Shown: positions 32,221 to 44,195, numbered from the stretch's first letter. The stretch: 64,000 bases of DNA from Phycomyces blakesleeanus NRRL 1555(-) (GCF_001638985.1 NW_017265146.1:1235125-1299124), one strand, 5' to 3'. The notes: generated from the sequence alone by a model not told the origin. Made by a program: numbers and translations.

Positions 32221-34152
32221 ATGTCAGCCTCAGAACTACCATATGAAATCCTTTCGAAAATTGCCGATCTCCTTTTGACGGGTGACAGGTTTTCCTGTGT
32301 TCTTACTTGTAGAAGATGGAGATATCCGTTTCAAGAGGCTCTGTGGAGAAACATGCATGTCAATTCCATGAAAAATCTTGAAACTATATGCAATGCAATC
32401 GAAGGCTCCAGAACCAAGTCTTCATCATACGGGCTATTAACACAAAGCCTGCGTATGGATGGATACTGCACTATTCCACATTGGCAGCAACATGCATTTT
32501 TTCGATCCATACCAAACTTAAGGCATCTTGATCTCGGACGTACACGTTACCAAGAGATGAACACACATATGATAAGACTGAACAATACATGGAAATCGTT
32601 AGAAAGTTTGAGAGTTGAGGTCCATGGCAGTAAAAGGGCCGTCGACACCAAATCCTTTGTTGAATTTTTAAAAACGTGTCGAAAGCTTCAAAAGTTAGAA
32701 ATATTTCAGAATGCTTTTGATAATCCAGTCATGATTAGCTCGAAGGATTTCAACAATCTACATCAAAGCTTAAAGCAGCTGTCACACCTGAAAGCTTGCC
32801 TATACCTCAATCAGATTCGCCAAAATGCAGAACCCACAATCCCAATCACTACACCAGCACCCGCCTTGATATCTCTCGATTTAGACTTGTTTTCGTGGCA
32901 TCCTTTGTGGATATATTATTTTGGTTACAAGTATCCGAACTTAAGATTCTTGAGATTGGATGTGTCAAATGTGCCAGATTGTTGGATACCTCAAGAGAAC
33001 CTGCAACGAATGCCAAGTCTTTTTCTTTCCAATCCAAATGTACTCCAACATTTGGAAACATTCGAGTTTCTAACTACAGAAATGTCACAATGGTCCCATA
33101 TTGTTTTCTGGGAATTTCTTTGTCCATTACAAATTCCTATCAAGCATTTAAAGTACAAGACGAAATACAGCAAATGTGATGCAGAGTTTTTAGAGATGGC
33201 TATTGCACGTTTCGTAAAATCTTTTTCAAACACACTCGAGACTCTCTCAGTCGATGGAGATGTTTTTTTCAATGCCAAGTATATTACAAAGCTTAGTTTC
33301 ACCTCTTGCTGCCCATTGTTGGTGGATCTCGAAATTAAAGATTGTGGCGTATCTATTGAGGTGGACAATCTGTTGGATATCTGTGTAGCCCTGAGACGAC
33401 TGAGATTTTCTAACGGAAAGCTATGGGTTGACCAAGACACAACAAACCAGGAACGAAATCATGAAAATTACCAGCAGAAACATAGGCAGCATGAGTTACA
33501 GATTCTGGTGTTACATTGGGTCAACGCAAGTGCTGGTGTATTTACCCACATGTCTTCCAGGTGCAGGCGCCTTGAATATATGAGCTTAGGAAATTCAGAT
33601 ATTTGGGGCTCAATTTCAAAAGAAACCGGGAACTTACTTCTCGATATGTCCTATACTTCCTTCAAGGCATTACGGCTCAAAAACGTTCAATATCATTCAT
33701 CCGACAGAGACACAGGAAAAAATACTGCGATTAACATTTCCCTCCTTCCGCAACTAAACAACAGTCGGTCACCAAAAGAAATAATGGAAGAAAAGGGGAA
33801 TAAGGACTCAAAACTTTCTATAATAGAACATTATCAGCACCATTTGGCGTGGTTCCATACCTTTTTCGATGATGATTATGAATATGCGACCGCACCATGT
33901 ATCAGGCAGCTTTCAGTCCAAGAAGTTAATACTGCGCTTGAATACTATCAGGACTTCTTGTCCAGAGAAAGTACCAATGCTTTAGATGTTTTCAGATCGT
34001 TGAACGGCCAAGTGTCGGAAAAAGATTGGGAAGAGGATCTTTGTAGAGGTTACGCCGAATTTAGATGTAGCCACATAGAAAAATATACTATTCCTGGTCT
34101 TACACCTGATGATGAAAAGTTCTGGGAAAATCTGTACAATAAGCTTTTTTGA
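32221..34152 (+). CDS. F-box/LRR-like protein, intact partner of the pseudogene at 8648
   Basis: Single exon, about 643 residues from the ATG at 32221 (family start MSASELPYEI). F-box at residues 5-45 (LPYEILSKIADLLLTGDRFSC, CRRWRYPFQEALW). LRR-like middle with IPNLRHLDLGRTRYQE, HLETFEFLTTEMSQW, FVKSFSNTLETLSVDG, DICVALRRLRFSNG and CRRLEYMSLGNSD. The C-terminal module has LAWFHTFFDDDYEY, LSVQEV, LCRGYAEFRCSHIEKYTIPG and FWENLYNKLF. Probable SCF ubiquitin-ligase substrate adaptor with unknown target. Its first 840 coding bases lie within the segmental duplication, so it shares very recent ancestry with the 5' half of the pseudogene at 8648. The C-terminus groups with the gene at 19361. Confidence 0.87.
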   Translation: MSASELPYEILSKIADLLLTGDRFSCVLTCRRWRYPFQEALWRNMHVNSMKNLETICNAIEGSRTKSSSYGLLTQSLRMDGYCTIPHWQQHAFFRSIPNLRHLDLGRTRYQEMNTHMIRLNNTWKSLESLRVEVHGSKRAVDTKSFVEFLKTCRKLQKLEIFQNAFDNPVMISSKDFNNLHQSLKQLSHLKACLYLNQIRQNAEPTIPITTPAPALISLDLDLFSWHPLWIYYFGYKYPNLRFLRLDVSNVPDCWIPQENLQRMPSLFLSNPNVLQHLETFEFLTTEMSQWSHIVFWEFLCPLQIPIKHLKYKTKYSKCDAEFLEMAIARFVKSFSNTLETLSVDGDVFFNAKYITKLSFTSCCPLLVDLEIKDCGVSIEVDNLLDICVALRRLRFSNGKLWVDQDTTNQERNHENYQQKHRQHELQILVLHWVNASAGVFTHMSSRCRRLEYMSLGNSDIWGSISKETGNLLLDMSYTSFKALRLKNVQYHSSDRDTGKNTAINISLLPQLNNSRSPKEIMEEKGNKDSKLSIIEHYQHHLAWFHTFFDDDYEYATAPCIRQLSVQEVNTALEYYQDFLSRESTNALDVFRSLNGQVSEKDWEEDLCRGYAEFRCSHIEKYTIPGLTPDDEKFWENLYNKLF

Positions 34153-34905
34153 TTTAAGAACTACTAGTAAATAAATGTATTGTATTAAAAGATAAATATC
34201 AGTATATAACGAGGTATATTTAAAGAAGGCTTGTGGTTAGAACATATCAGTAATATGTATATATATAATGACTAATACTAAAAAAGGTGTTTTCAAATAA
34301 ATCTATGCCTAATTTCAATTTAATTCAAGAGTAGAGGAACCTTTTACTGCTGTAGTTCACTGTGATGGGTTGGAGCTCATAAGAATACAACTGAGTGCCT
34401 TATTGACCTTATTTTCTAGTCAATTGGGTCACTGTAATGGCACTGTTTATTTAATGAATAAATTTGTCTATATTCTATGTTTTGTATTTAGTGTTCAATC
34501 AGCAGGTTGACACCATTTACTTTATTAACTGTTCTTGGCGTGTTTTTCTTAATGTGCTCAGTGTTCCTTATAGGTTTCAACTATACAGTTCATCCATTGT
34601 TACACTTAAAAAACAGAAAGTAATCGGCTTGGGTGTTTGCTTCTAATAGCTTCTCCGAAATCCCAACCTTTTTTTTTTATTCTTTTTACCACACTTCCCT
34701 TAGAAAATGGACACTATGTTGCACAAACCAAGTGAGCAGGACATCAATCTCTTGTGCTCTGTACTATACCAATTTTTATATTAAAATCAAAATAAATGCT
34801 TGAGGTGGTATTAACAACTTAATGTCGAATATATATGTATATATTGCTGAGGTTGCCTTTGAACATTTGACTGTTTATATATCTTTTACTTACTATGTGT
34901 AAAGA
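34153..34905. other. Intergenic carrying two conserved upstream blocks
   Basis: AT-rich spacer. The far-upstream block (34480-34645) and the distal block (34718-34785) are shared with the region before the F-box gene at 22623. No gene seen. Confidence 0.5.
34480..34645 (+). repeat. Far-upstream conserved block, copy 2
   Basis: Matches 21960-22130 over most of its length (GTTCAATCAGCAGGT, TTCTTAATGTG, CATCCATTGTTACAC, TTGGGTGT). Confidence 0.6.
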
Positions 34906-34907
34906 CC

Positions 34908-34978
34908 TGGCTAAGCCTCGTATGTCTTGGGTTACTCCAATGATTTAAGTTCACCGATATTTAGAGCTCGCAAAATCA
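34908..34978 (+). promoter_or_regulatory. Conserved upstream block of F-box family (copy before 35097)
   Basis: Contains CTCGTATGTCTTGGGTTACT, CCAATGATTTAAG and a diverged end (TTCACCGATATTTAGAGCTC). About 120-190 bp before the ATG. Confidence 0.6.
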
Positions 34979-35096
34979 GTTGTCCGAAATATTTCTTCTT
35001 CTGTTTTTTCCTTTTAATTTCAATAGCCTGTATATTTGTCTCGTTTTCTTTTTTATAGAAAGTAATTGCCGTTTTTTCCCTACGACGATCGTTATA

Positions 35097-37064
35097 ATGA
35101 TAGTATCAGAACTACCGTCTGAAGTTCTTTCACAAATTGCCGATCATCTACCGACAGAAGACAGGCTTTCTGGCTCTATTACTTGCAAGTCATGGAGATA
35201 CCCATTTCAAGATGCTCTATGGAGAAACATATATATAGATTCCGAAAAATCCCTCGAGTACATATACAACACTATTAAGCCTTCCAAAAATATATCCACA
35301 TCGTACGGTCTCTTAGTTCACAGTCTACGAATAGGTGGATACTACGAAATGCCTGATGAGCAACAGAATGAATTCTTTAGATACCTACCAAATTTGAAAC
35401 ATCTTGATCTTGGGCACATGACTTGTAAACACATAAACACTGAGATGACAATAGCTAACCAGACATGGATTTATTTGGAAAGCCTGATAATTAATTTCAT
35501 CGGACGTCCAGGAGGGCCAACCACAGAAAATCTCATCAGCCTCCTAAAGACATGTTGCAGTCTCCGTAAATTAGAAATATCTGCAGAAAAAAGGTTCTGT
35601 CCAGTCAGTTTTAGCTTAAAGAGCTTTGACAGCCTACATCAAGCTCTACCACAGCTCATATACTTTAAGACGTTTATATCACATGCGCATGACCTTCAAC
35701 CTATACTGGACACAATTCCAGATACTATACAGTCACTCACGATGGCAATTCTTGATATAAGCTTTTATCAGTGGTCCGCCAAGTGGCTATACTATTTTAG
35801 CTACAAGTATCCAAACTTGCGTTCCCTAAGATTAGATACTTCTAAAGTAATATATGGGTGGACAGAGTATATTCTAACGCAAGGAGTGACGTATCCATAT
35901 CCCTCCCATTCAAAGAGCTTACAACGCTTGGAAACACTCGAACTTATAACTCCAAACATTTCAGAATGGACTCATCTTGTTTTTTGGGAATTCATTTATC
36001 CATTAAGAATTCCTCTCAAGAACTTAAAGTACAAAGCAACATGCAATCGTAAGGATTTATGGTTGCACGCGCAGTTGTATGAGACAAATATTAAAAGAAT
36101 TCTACAATCGTTTTCGGGAACACTCGAGAATCTTTCCATCGAAGGAACAGTATTTTTCGATATTAAACATGGTCCAGCACTTGAACTATCTTCTTACGCT
36201 CCATTTTTGAAGGATCTTCATATCAAGTCTTGTGGGGTATCCATTAACCTAGACGATTTATTGGACAAATGCCCGGTCCTGAAACGATTGAGATATTTTG
36301 GCGGACAGTTGTTGATCAATTCCAGTACGATGATTAAAGAAACTATACAACAACAGGAAAAGCAACCACAGCATCATGGATTGCAAATTTTGGAACTGCG
36401 CAGGGTTGTTACAAGTGCGGAAGTCTTTAGTCGCCTTTCTTTCAGATGTAGACGTCTGCAATATATGAATTTGAGCTCTTTGTGGGTCAGTGGATTGACT
36501 TTTGAAGCAGACGGATGCTTGCTCGTCGATATGCCCTACACTTTCTTCAAGGCAGTACGCCTGGCTCATATCAAATATTGCTCACCTTACGAGAGAAGAG
36601 ATGGAGACACCACTATCAGTCTTACACTTTTGTCTCAATTAAGTGATCCTATGTCTTCCTTACCCTCAATAACATCAACATCAGATAAATTAATTCATGG
36701 TGAAAAGGAAAAGGTGGATCGAAAATCTGTTGCTGTAGTAACCCGTAAAAATATTGCTTGGTTCCACACATTTCTTGATGTTGTATTTGAAACGGATACC
36801 AGAATAGGCATCAGACAACTTTCAGAGCAAGAAGCCAGTACTGCAGTCGGATTCTATCAAAGCTTCCAGTCCAATAGAGACAATCAACCAAGAAGAGTAG
36901 ATATGCCGTTAGATGGGGATAATCTCAAGGAAGATTGGAAAGACAAACTTTGTAGAGGCTATGGAGAATTGAGATGTGGCCAGGTAGAGAAGTACATTCT
37001 TCCAAGTGATTCAAAATATGACAAATACTTTTGGAAATACTCGTGTAATAATGTCTTTTTATAA
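35097..37064 (+). CDS. F-box/LRR-like protein with converted 3' end
   Basis: Single exon, about 655 residues from the ATG at 35097, the only ATG before the family start MIVSELPSEV. F-box at residues 5-45 (LPSEVLSQIADHLPTEDRLSG, CKSWRYPFQDALW). LRR-like middle with LPNLKHLDLGHMTCKH, RLETLELITPNISEW, SFSGTLENLSIEG, DKCPVLKRLRYFGG and CRRLQYMNLSSL. The C-terminal module has NIAWFHTFLDVVFETDTRIG, LSEQEAST, LCRGYGELRCGQVEKYILPS. The last 309 bp differ from the gene at 52669 at only three positions, whereas the N-terminal halves are only around 60 percent identical at the protein level, so the 3' ends have been homogenised. Probable SCF adaptor, substrate unknown. Confidence 0.86.
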   Translation: MIVSELPSEVLSQIADHLPTEDRLSGSITCKSWRYPFQDALWRNIYIDSEKSLEYIYNTIKPSKNISTSYGLLVHSLRIGGYYEMPDEQQNEFFRYLPNLKHLDLGHMTCKHINTEMTIANQTWIYLESLIINFIGRPGGPTTENLISLLKTCCSLRKLEISAEKRFCPVSFSLKSFDSLHQALPQLIYFKTFISHAHDLQPILDTIPDTIQSLTMAILDISFYQWSAKWLYYFSYKYPNLRSLRLDTSKVIYGWTEYILTQGVTYPYPSHSKSLQRLETLELITPNISEWTHLVFWEFIYPLRIPLKNLKYKATCNRKDLWLHAQLYETNIKRILQSFSGTLENLSIEGTVFFDIKHGPALELSSYAPFLKDLHIKSCGVSINLDDLLDKCPVLKRLRYFGGQLLINSSTMIKETIQQQEKQPQHHGLQILELRRVVTSAEVFSRLSFRCRRLQYMNLSSLWVSGLTFEADGCLLVDMPYTFFKAVRLAHIKYCSPYERRDGDTTISLTLLSQLSDPMSSLPSITSTSDKLIHGEKEKVDRKSVAVVTRKNIAWFHTFLDVVFETDTRIGIRQLSEQEASTAVGFYQSFQSNRDNQPRRVDMPLDGDNLKEDWKDKLCRGYGELRCGQVEKYILPSDSKYDKYFWKYSCNNVFL

Positions 37065-39099
37065 AAATAAAAAAAGTGATAGATAAAAAATTGTGCATCT
37101 TATACAGACAATTTCTAAAGGATATATATTCGGAGTGGGAAATATTGTGTATTAAGATAATTGTCTTTAATGGTAAGATAGAGCCTAGTTAGTGTATTTA
37201 TATTTATGGTGCAAAAAAAAACGAGTCAAAAAGTATATGGTATACCTTTTCTATTTATTATTATTATTTTTTAAGAAAAACACAATAGACTCTCGATTAA
37301 TTGTGTGTGTATGACATTTGGTATGATATTTTTCTATAAAAGTCTTGAAATCTGTACATTATGTATATGACCAAAGTATTTATGCTCAAAAAGAAATATA
37401 AGAGCGCCATAAGTTACCGGAACTTTGGGATTTTATTTGTAAATGCCAATAATAGATATGTGTAAAAGATGCTGGTTAGAGAGACGATCTTTGTAAAGGT
37501 TACGCTGAATATAAATGTGGCTACGCAGCCAAGTACACACGAAATTTCTGGACTTGCAATGAAATAACCAATAGTTTATTTATTTATTTTCTGAAGTATA
37601 CATATAATATTCCACGCCAAGCGCATAGGTATGCAAATAATTAGGTGTGTGTATGCTTGTGCTATGTAGTACTACAAAAGATAAAACTGTGGTCGAGGAG
37701 AAAGGTTATCTTTCTAGTTCATGAACTTTAAATATCAAATACAGAAATCGGATATTTCCTCTTACAAAAACTAAAGGACATAAAAGACAAAGAGGCTTTC
37801 GTAAATTGAACAAGTTTCTTTTTTTGGAATTAACAACCAAAAATAGAAATTAAAATAAGAAAAAAAATGTACAGAGAATGAGGCATTTTAGCTATCAAAT
37901 CAATCCAAACTATAATTATATTATGTAGAAATCAAAAATAGAAAAGGTAAAGTAATGATGGTTCGATTAAAAGGTGGAGGGGTAGCTATAGAGTTTTTGT
38001 CTCTTTATATATATATATTCTTAGATTTAAATCTAAATTCGAATATTTATCTGATTTGTGATTGACAGAACCTTAACAAGAATGATGATGATTATAATTA
38101 TAATTATAATTAACCAAAAAGAAAAAGAGGGAATGTAGAATAAGTGGGGTTTGAAGGACAATTTTTAATTTTTTAATTTTTATACAAAAATATAAATAGA
38201 TTGATTGGTTGGGCTTGATGGAATAAAAAAATAAAAAAATAAAAGAGGGAATTGAAATAATGAGAATAAATAAATAGATAATGCAATTATGTAGTGGTAT
38301 AAGGTAGGCATGTGAAACAGAATTAAAGAATAAGAAGAATATATAATGTATAATATAAATACCAACAAATCAAATCAAATACAATACAATACAACTGTGT
38401 GTATGGTTGTATAGAGTGGCGTGTTAATTATTGAATGAAGAATTGGACCCTGTAAGTTTTGAGTACCTTGATATACACACCGATATCTATCTATCTTTAT
38501 TACTAGCTTTCCTTCCCTTTATTTATCTTTGTGTCTGTGTATTTTATTGATAATATTTATGTAGTTAGCATTGAGACCATACACAAGCGAACTAATTATA
38601 ATTACATGTGTTTGTGTCTTTTTTCTTTAAAAAAAAAAGCAAAAAATATTTAATCCAATAGCTCAGAATCACTCTAGGAAAAAAATACTGTAAAACAACC
38701 TAGCACATACATACATATATATATATATGTATGTGTGTGTGTGTGTGTGCGCTGTGCATTTACTAATAGAAATAAAAGTAAAAGTAGAGATAAATACAAC
38801 CCTTTCAAAATCCTGTTTCTTGTTTCCTGCTTCTTCCTATTTGTCGCTCTTTACCTATTCCTTTACTACATAAAATATTTAACCATTATTCTAGAAATCT
38901 AGACTTTGTACATCGTATCACACACATGCATGCATCTAATTATATAAATATATTCTTACATGTTCTGCACAACTACATCACAGTTACTGTAAATGTAAAC
39001 GACAATCAAACACCGTTGTATTTTGTACTGTTCCACAGCCAATCTTTGCACAGGACAGAAAAAGTAGAAATTTCTTAAACTTGATGATTGCATTCTATA
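37065..39099. other. AT-rich intergenic region with an F-box relic
   Basis: Apart from the relic at 37476-37556 I see only AT-rich DNA, a TATA-rich stretch at 38007-38030 and TG/TA microsatellite (38707-38750). Open frames here lack any motif. Confidence 0.5.
37476..37556 (+). pseudogene. Relic of an F-box family C-terminal module
   Basis: In one frame this stretch reads DDLCKGYAEYKCGYAAKYT, then FW after a short gap. It matches the LCRGYAEFRCGNVEKY signature of the intact genes. No other part of the gene is recognisable nearby, so it is a fragment left from deletion or rearrangement. Confidence 0.75.
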
Positions 39100-39101
39100 T
39101 A

Positions 39102-41307
39102 CAGTGAGAACGGTAACTGTTGGCACTTTGAGAAAATTAAATGCTCGTAACCAAAAACTAAACTAAATGTAACTTTTAAAAGAATGAATTAATGACACTA
39201 GAGAACCCATTGTCGAGTGAAAATTCTAACTTTTTCACTCTTTTTATTGTACGCGGCGATTTAATATCCAATAAAAACTGTAAAGTTTTACTGAGGGAGG
39301 CCATTTCAGTCCCAACTCTTTATTAAGAATTGAGCTTGTTTTTCCACCTTTAAACCTAAAAAATAAGCCTTGAAAAACCAAGTTTATTAAGATTTACTCA
39401 CTTATGTTTATCACAGTACTTATGTTCTCATCAACTGTGGTTGAGTTTTTTCTTATTTTTGACTGGGTTTCACCGATAATTATTTTTTTAACAGCCTTGC
39501 AAAATATCACATCCCAACGAGTTCTCTAATGGCTAGGAACTCATCGGTTCTATAAACCTTTATGTTAAAAATACTGTTTTTTTCTCTCTTTTATATTATT
39601 CTTATTTATTATGCGATCGTTTCCTACTAACAACAATGCCGCAAACAAGCGACGTCTTATCAGCTTCGATGAAGAAGATCTTGAAGCTGAGTAACAACAA
39701 ACATTGACTCCTACGGAAATTCAGGTACGAATAAACATTTAAACTTTGTGCAAATAAACATCATCCAGTTTTGATTTTAGACTACTAGTACGACTGCACC
39801 CTCTGAAGAAGCAGCTGGAAAACACGACAGAGGTGACCCTAAAAAGATAAGCAAGTGAAACACAACAACTGGTAATAACACACTTGAACGTGATAGTCTG
39901 AGTACCATGGCTATTGGTTTATCTGGTATGTTGGCTCTTCTGTTTGGTAAACCTCTTCCTTGCTTCGATCCAAAGCAACACCAAATTAATTCCAAGAATT
40001 ACAAAATAAAAACTACCGCCGATTTTCTAAAAAAAAAAACAAAAGGAAAGTTTGTTTGACAATTAATTAGAGCAACAAAAACGAGTTTGAGCCATCTATA
40101 CAAAAGCAAATTTTGGCCAGAAACTCTGAGCTGTAGAAAACAGGTCGCAAATAATTTTGTCGCGAATAAAGAAATACATAAGGACAAGTAAAAGTTATTT
40201 CAACACTACTCCTTTAAAGGCTCGACTACATCAGTTCTTCCAAGAAGCTTAAAAAAAGTAAAAGAGACTCTATCTTTTGCCTTTATATTCCATCAAAACA
40301 CTTTTCTTGAAAGCAGCTTCTAGACCTCTCTTGAGCATAAAAGTGCCATGTGTTACTATTCATTTTGCGTTAAGCACAAACGGTAGTAATGATCCCCAGC
40401 TCACTTAAGTTCTGAGATATGTATTTGTTATGAGGACTTGAAGACGATAAATCGCACTCCAAACAAGTATGCCAATTATTCTGATAGTCAATAAGACCGT
40501 GTTTGTTTATTACCAGAAGATTGAACTTTTAAATGCTGCTGCCGCGGCTAAAAGAAGTCCTAAGATTATAGAGAGATGTGAATAGGTTGAAACTTGATCA
40601 AAAACTGATATGGACTATAACTTCCACCCTATTCCCCTGAACTCAGTTGCATCGACCAATTTTGGGCAATTGTTAAAGGAAAGGTTAGACATAGTGATAC
40701 GGAAGATCTGAAAACCAGAATTTCTGAGACATGCGACCAGGTTCCCAGGAATCATTTATATAATTTTGCACAGCATTCTGCACTTGTATTTTAAGATTTC
40801 TTGAATGATCAATGCAAATTGGCAGTTACAAGTATGCAAAAATATTTAAAATCACGCAAATTGGTACCGCGAGTACTGTTATGTCCATTATCGTGCTAGA
40901 AAAAAAAAGTTTATTTTAAAAGGCAATATCGACAATACCAGGAAGAATGGAAACGTCACAAACTGTTGACTGATACCATTACTGAGGCATGCAGAGTCAT
41001 AACTGTTGAAATTCTATACAAGTTTGCCTGTCATTCTAAATGACACTTCATTCAATGTTATAATAAAATCCCATTCTAATCGTTTTGAAGTCAAAAGACA
41101 TATACCATTTTTATGTCAATTCGATTTAACTTATGGTGACATTTCTTTAATTTCAAAAGGACAAAACTTCTAGACATGAAGAAGCAATCGTTTTTGGGTT
41201 AGTGTCATTATGATTATAATTATAATAATTTTTTTAAAAAGTAACGTTTAGTTTTTGGTGACGGACATTTAATTTCCTCAAAGTGACAAAGTTTACCGTT
41301 CTCACTG
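39102..41307 (+). mobile_element. Degenerate Tc1/mariner-superfamily transposon
   Basis: The ends are imperfect inverted repeats: the left end begins CAGTGAGAACGGTAA and the right end is its reverse complement, TTACCGTTCTCACTG. The similarity extends about 75 bp inward (CACTTTGAG, AAATTAAATG, CCAAAAACTAAAC in both). The element is flanked by TA on both sides, the usual Tc1/mariner target duplication. Length 2206 bp. Inside, a transposase relic is visible near the 3' end (40621-40794). The central part is too decayed to read, so it can no longer move by itself. It sits between the F-box cluster and the regulatory-gene island. Confidence 0.88.
40621..40794 (+). pseudogene. C-terminal fragment of a DDE transposase (Tc1/mariner type)
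   Basis: One open stretch reads LPPYSPELSCIDQFWAIVKG, then KVRH, and continues to a TAA at 40792-40794. The LPPYSPELxxIxxFW signature directly precedes or contains the third catalytic acidic residue in DDE transposases of this superfamily. Upstream the frame is broken by a stop and frameshifts. A possible original start lies near 39610 (MRSFPTNNNAANKRRL), but the link is inference. Confidence 0.85.
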
Positions 41308-43886
41308 TATCTCAGCAACCATTATGACAACTATTACTGAATTGAATCGAAAATAATTTAATTGAATTAAAAATTTAACTTAATATAATGTAATGTAATG
41401 TAATGATAAAATGCATGGAGTTTTTTTTTCTTTGGTATTAATAATTAACGTCATTACTATAGCAACAGTAATAATAGTAATAATTAATTTCTTAGCATTT
41501 CTTCTCCATGGTTACAGAGATAAAAATAGTACAAAAAACGCGGTACTTTTTTTTAAAAGAAATTTATTAGATCTCTAAAAAAAAATTACGTTGCTTAGTA
41601 ACAAACAACTTTATTCAAACCAGAAAACCATAATATAAGTAAACAAATAAACAGATAAAAAGGTATTGAGAACATTTATGTATATGTATAGTATAGTATA
41701 TTAATGCTATCTTTTCTCTTGTGAATAGATCTGTCAAAGGTGAGAATATTTTTGCTGGTTTACTGCTTGTTATTTTTAGCTTATTATCCTGCACTGCACG
41801 GTACTGGAAAGTAAATATAAATGTAGATATTAGTTTAATTATGAAGTGTAAGATTGCTATTGATGAGTTTGAAGGGTTTGGTTAATGATTTATGATAATA
41901 ATAAAGGAATAAATTGTGTGAAGCGATTAACCGCAGCATTTATTTGAAATGATTAAAAAAGCATACACACATTTTACAGCTCAGATGTATATCAACGTGA
42001 ATCATCAGAATACGATAAAACATGATAGGATAGTACATTGCATGGTAGGGTAGTAAACGATATTATAGAATTTGATGAGCAAGAACAGTAAATTAGAAGA
42101 GTATAGGGTATTTTCTATCTGACTGTCTGTCTTTCTATTGATTCGTTAGAGGGGTTAAAATTAAACAAAATAGCATCTTTTACCTTGTGATGATTATATT
42201 TTCATTTCCATTTTCAATTTTTAAAAAACAAAAAACAAATAAAAGTGATCTAGAGCAAAAGTAGTTTAATCCAATTTATGTAAATCTATTTTGTTGGTTA
42301 TTGTGCTTCCAAGTTAGTGTCTCCTCCTTCTCCTTCTCCTTCGTTCTTTTTTTCTCTTTCTCTCTTTTGGCTTTTATAGTATACGTATATCTATATCTAT
42401 ATATACATACAAAGCACACAATGCATGTGTATAACAATAGCAGTAGCAATATCGATGTCAACAGCGACATCCACAATATCAGAAACACATGCCGTATATA
42501 GTGTATATATTATCCATTAATTTTAATAAGAGTTGCCAAAGGAGTGGATCGAATATTATTCGTTGACATCTCTTTGAAATACAATACAATATTTTCTCTC
42601 TCTCTGTGTGTGTGTGTGTATCTGCATATTTCACTTAACCTAAAATATACCTATATATTAGTGCAAACCAACAGATTTATTTAGTCTTTTTCTTTTATTT
42701 CTCTTGGCAAAAACAAATATACATATATATCAAAGTATCTATGTATTTTAGCTATATATTATATATATTCTTGCTAATACCAAATGAGTATACAATTAAT
42801 TGTGTGTCGTGTGCGTAGTGGAGTGTGGCTAATTTTTCTTTTCATTTCATCTTCTTTTCTTTTTCTTTTACCTTTTACCTTTTATATATTATATATATTT
42901 GTTACTTGAATCAATAGGTAAAATAAGCTTCAAAATATTAAAGATATAAATATAAATTACTGTAGATTGTTTTGTGTTGGGAACCCATTGTGGGCCCATT
43001 AGTTTCAGAAACCTGCTTTTTCTTTTACCTTTTTTTTTAGAGTCAAAAATTCAACTTCCAATATCTAAATAAATAATTATTATATTATTATTATTATTTT
43101 ATAATATGCTAAATACAATGAAATACCTATATTCGGAGAATAGAATGTTAATCATAAGAATAGTCGTTTCTATGGATACAAATATAAAAAAAAAAAGACA
43201 ATTCTAAAAATGGATAATAAAAGATACTTTATACATACATACATATATATATAATTTATAGTAATAAATTATTATTATTGTTGTTCTATTCTCACATGTA
43301 TAAAGAGCAGTTTTTGATCGTGTAACTTGATCTTATTGAATCACGATTATTATAAAATTATGATAAAATTATTATTATTACTATTAATCATAGTATTAAT
43401 ATTAATATTATGTATATAATTTTATGATTGTTATTATTCAAAATGATGTATTTTATCTTCCAAAAAAACAAGGTTAAGAAAGGGGGAGTGAGTGTGGGAG
43501 AGGGTAGTTATCCATAAGCGTACAATAATGATTATTTTTAATTTTAATTATTTTTTCTTTTACTTCTTCTTATTTTATTTTATACTTTATACTTTATACT
43601 TTTTATATTTTATATTTTATATACGTACGTTATAAGTCTATTTTTGTGTGCCTCGGTCTTATTCCTTTTTGCTGTATTTCATTTTAGAAGCAGGGAAAAG
43701 GTATATGACTATACATTTTTGTGTCCTATTTAAATATATGTGTTTTGGGTTTGTTGAAGCAAAAAGATGTATATATAAGTTTAATAGATATATTTAGAAA
43801 GACCAAAAAAGTAAGACACAAATTTGCTTAGTATTTTTAATTTTTTTTTTTTTTAATTTTTGCCTTTTTTAATTTTTGCACCCCTC

Positions 43887-43888
43887 TT

Positions 43889-43919
<31 letters not shown>

Positions 43920-43922
43920 TTT
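43887..43922. repeat. (TTTA)9 microsatellite
   Basis: Perfect tetranucleotide repeat. Confidence 0.9.
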
Positions 43923-44147
43923 GTTTCCTTGACTACAATTATCTATCCATTACTGCTATTTTTACTACCTTTCTTCTTTCTATTAATCAATATTCAATAC
44001 AAACCAACCCAACCCAAAAAATAAAGTCACGGCCTCTTCTTTCGCTCTTATTTTATTTTAGTTAATTTAATTTTTATTTTATTCACACCCTACACTTCTC
44101 CCCATCTCAACTAACCTCAAATCACCTCACTATACCACACCACACAT

Positions 44148-44195
44148 TAGCCTTAGTCTTAGCCTTAGCCTTAGCCTTAGCCTTAGCCTTAGTCC
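44148..44195. repeat. (TTAGCC)n hexanucleotide repeat
   Basis: About seven copies of TTAGCC with one TTAGTC variant near the start, in the pyrimidine-rich leader of the regulator at 44330. Confidence 0.9.

Larger units (their letters stand above)
29523..33170 (+). repeat. Segmental duplication, copy 2 (U6 plus intact F-box 5' half)
   Basis: Partner of 5949-9250 at an offset of 23573-23574 in the first 3.1 kb. This copy keeps the 346 bp (about 32665-33010) that are missing in copy 1. Differences are scattered single bases and small indels such as ATATG versus ATG near 29880. The right limit is about 33170, inside the F-box gene. Confidence 0.92.

Noticed and set aside
44148..44195. TTAGCC repeats resembling a telomeric repeat
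   Set aside because: The unit is TTAGCC, not TTAGGG or its complement, it is short (about seven copies), and genes continue on both sides. It is treated as a microsatellite.
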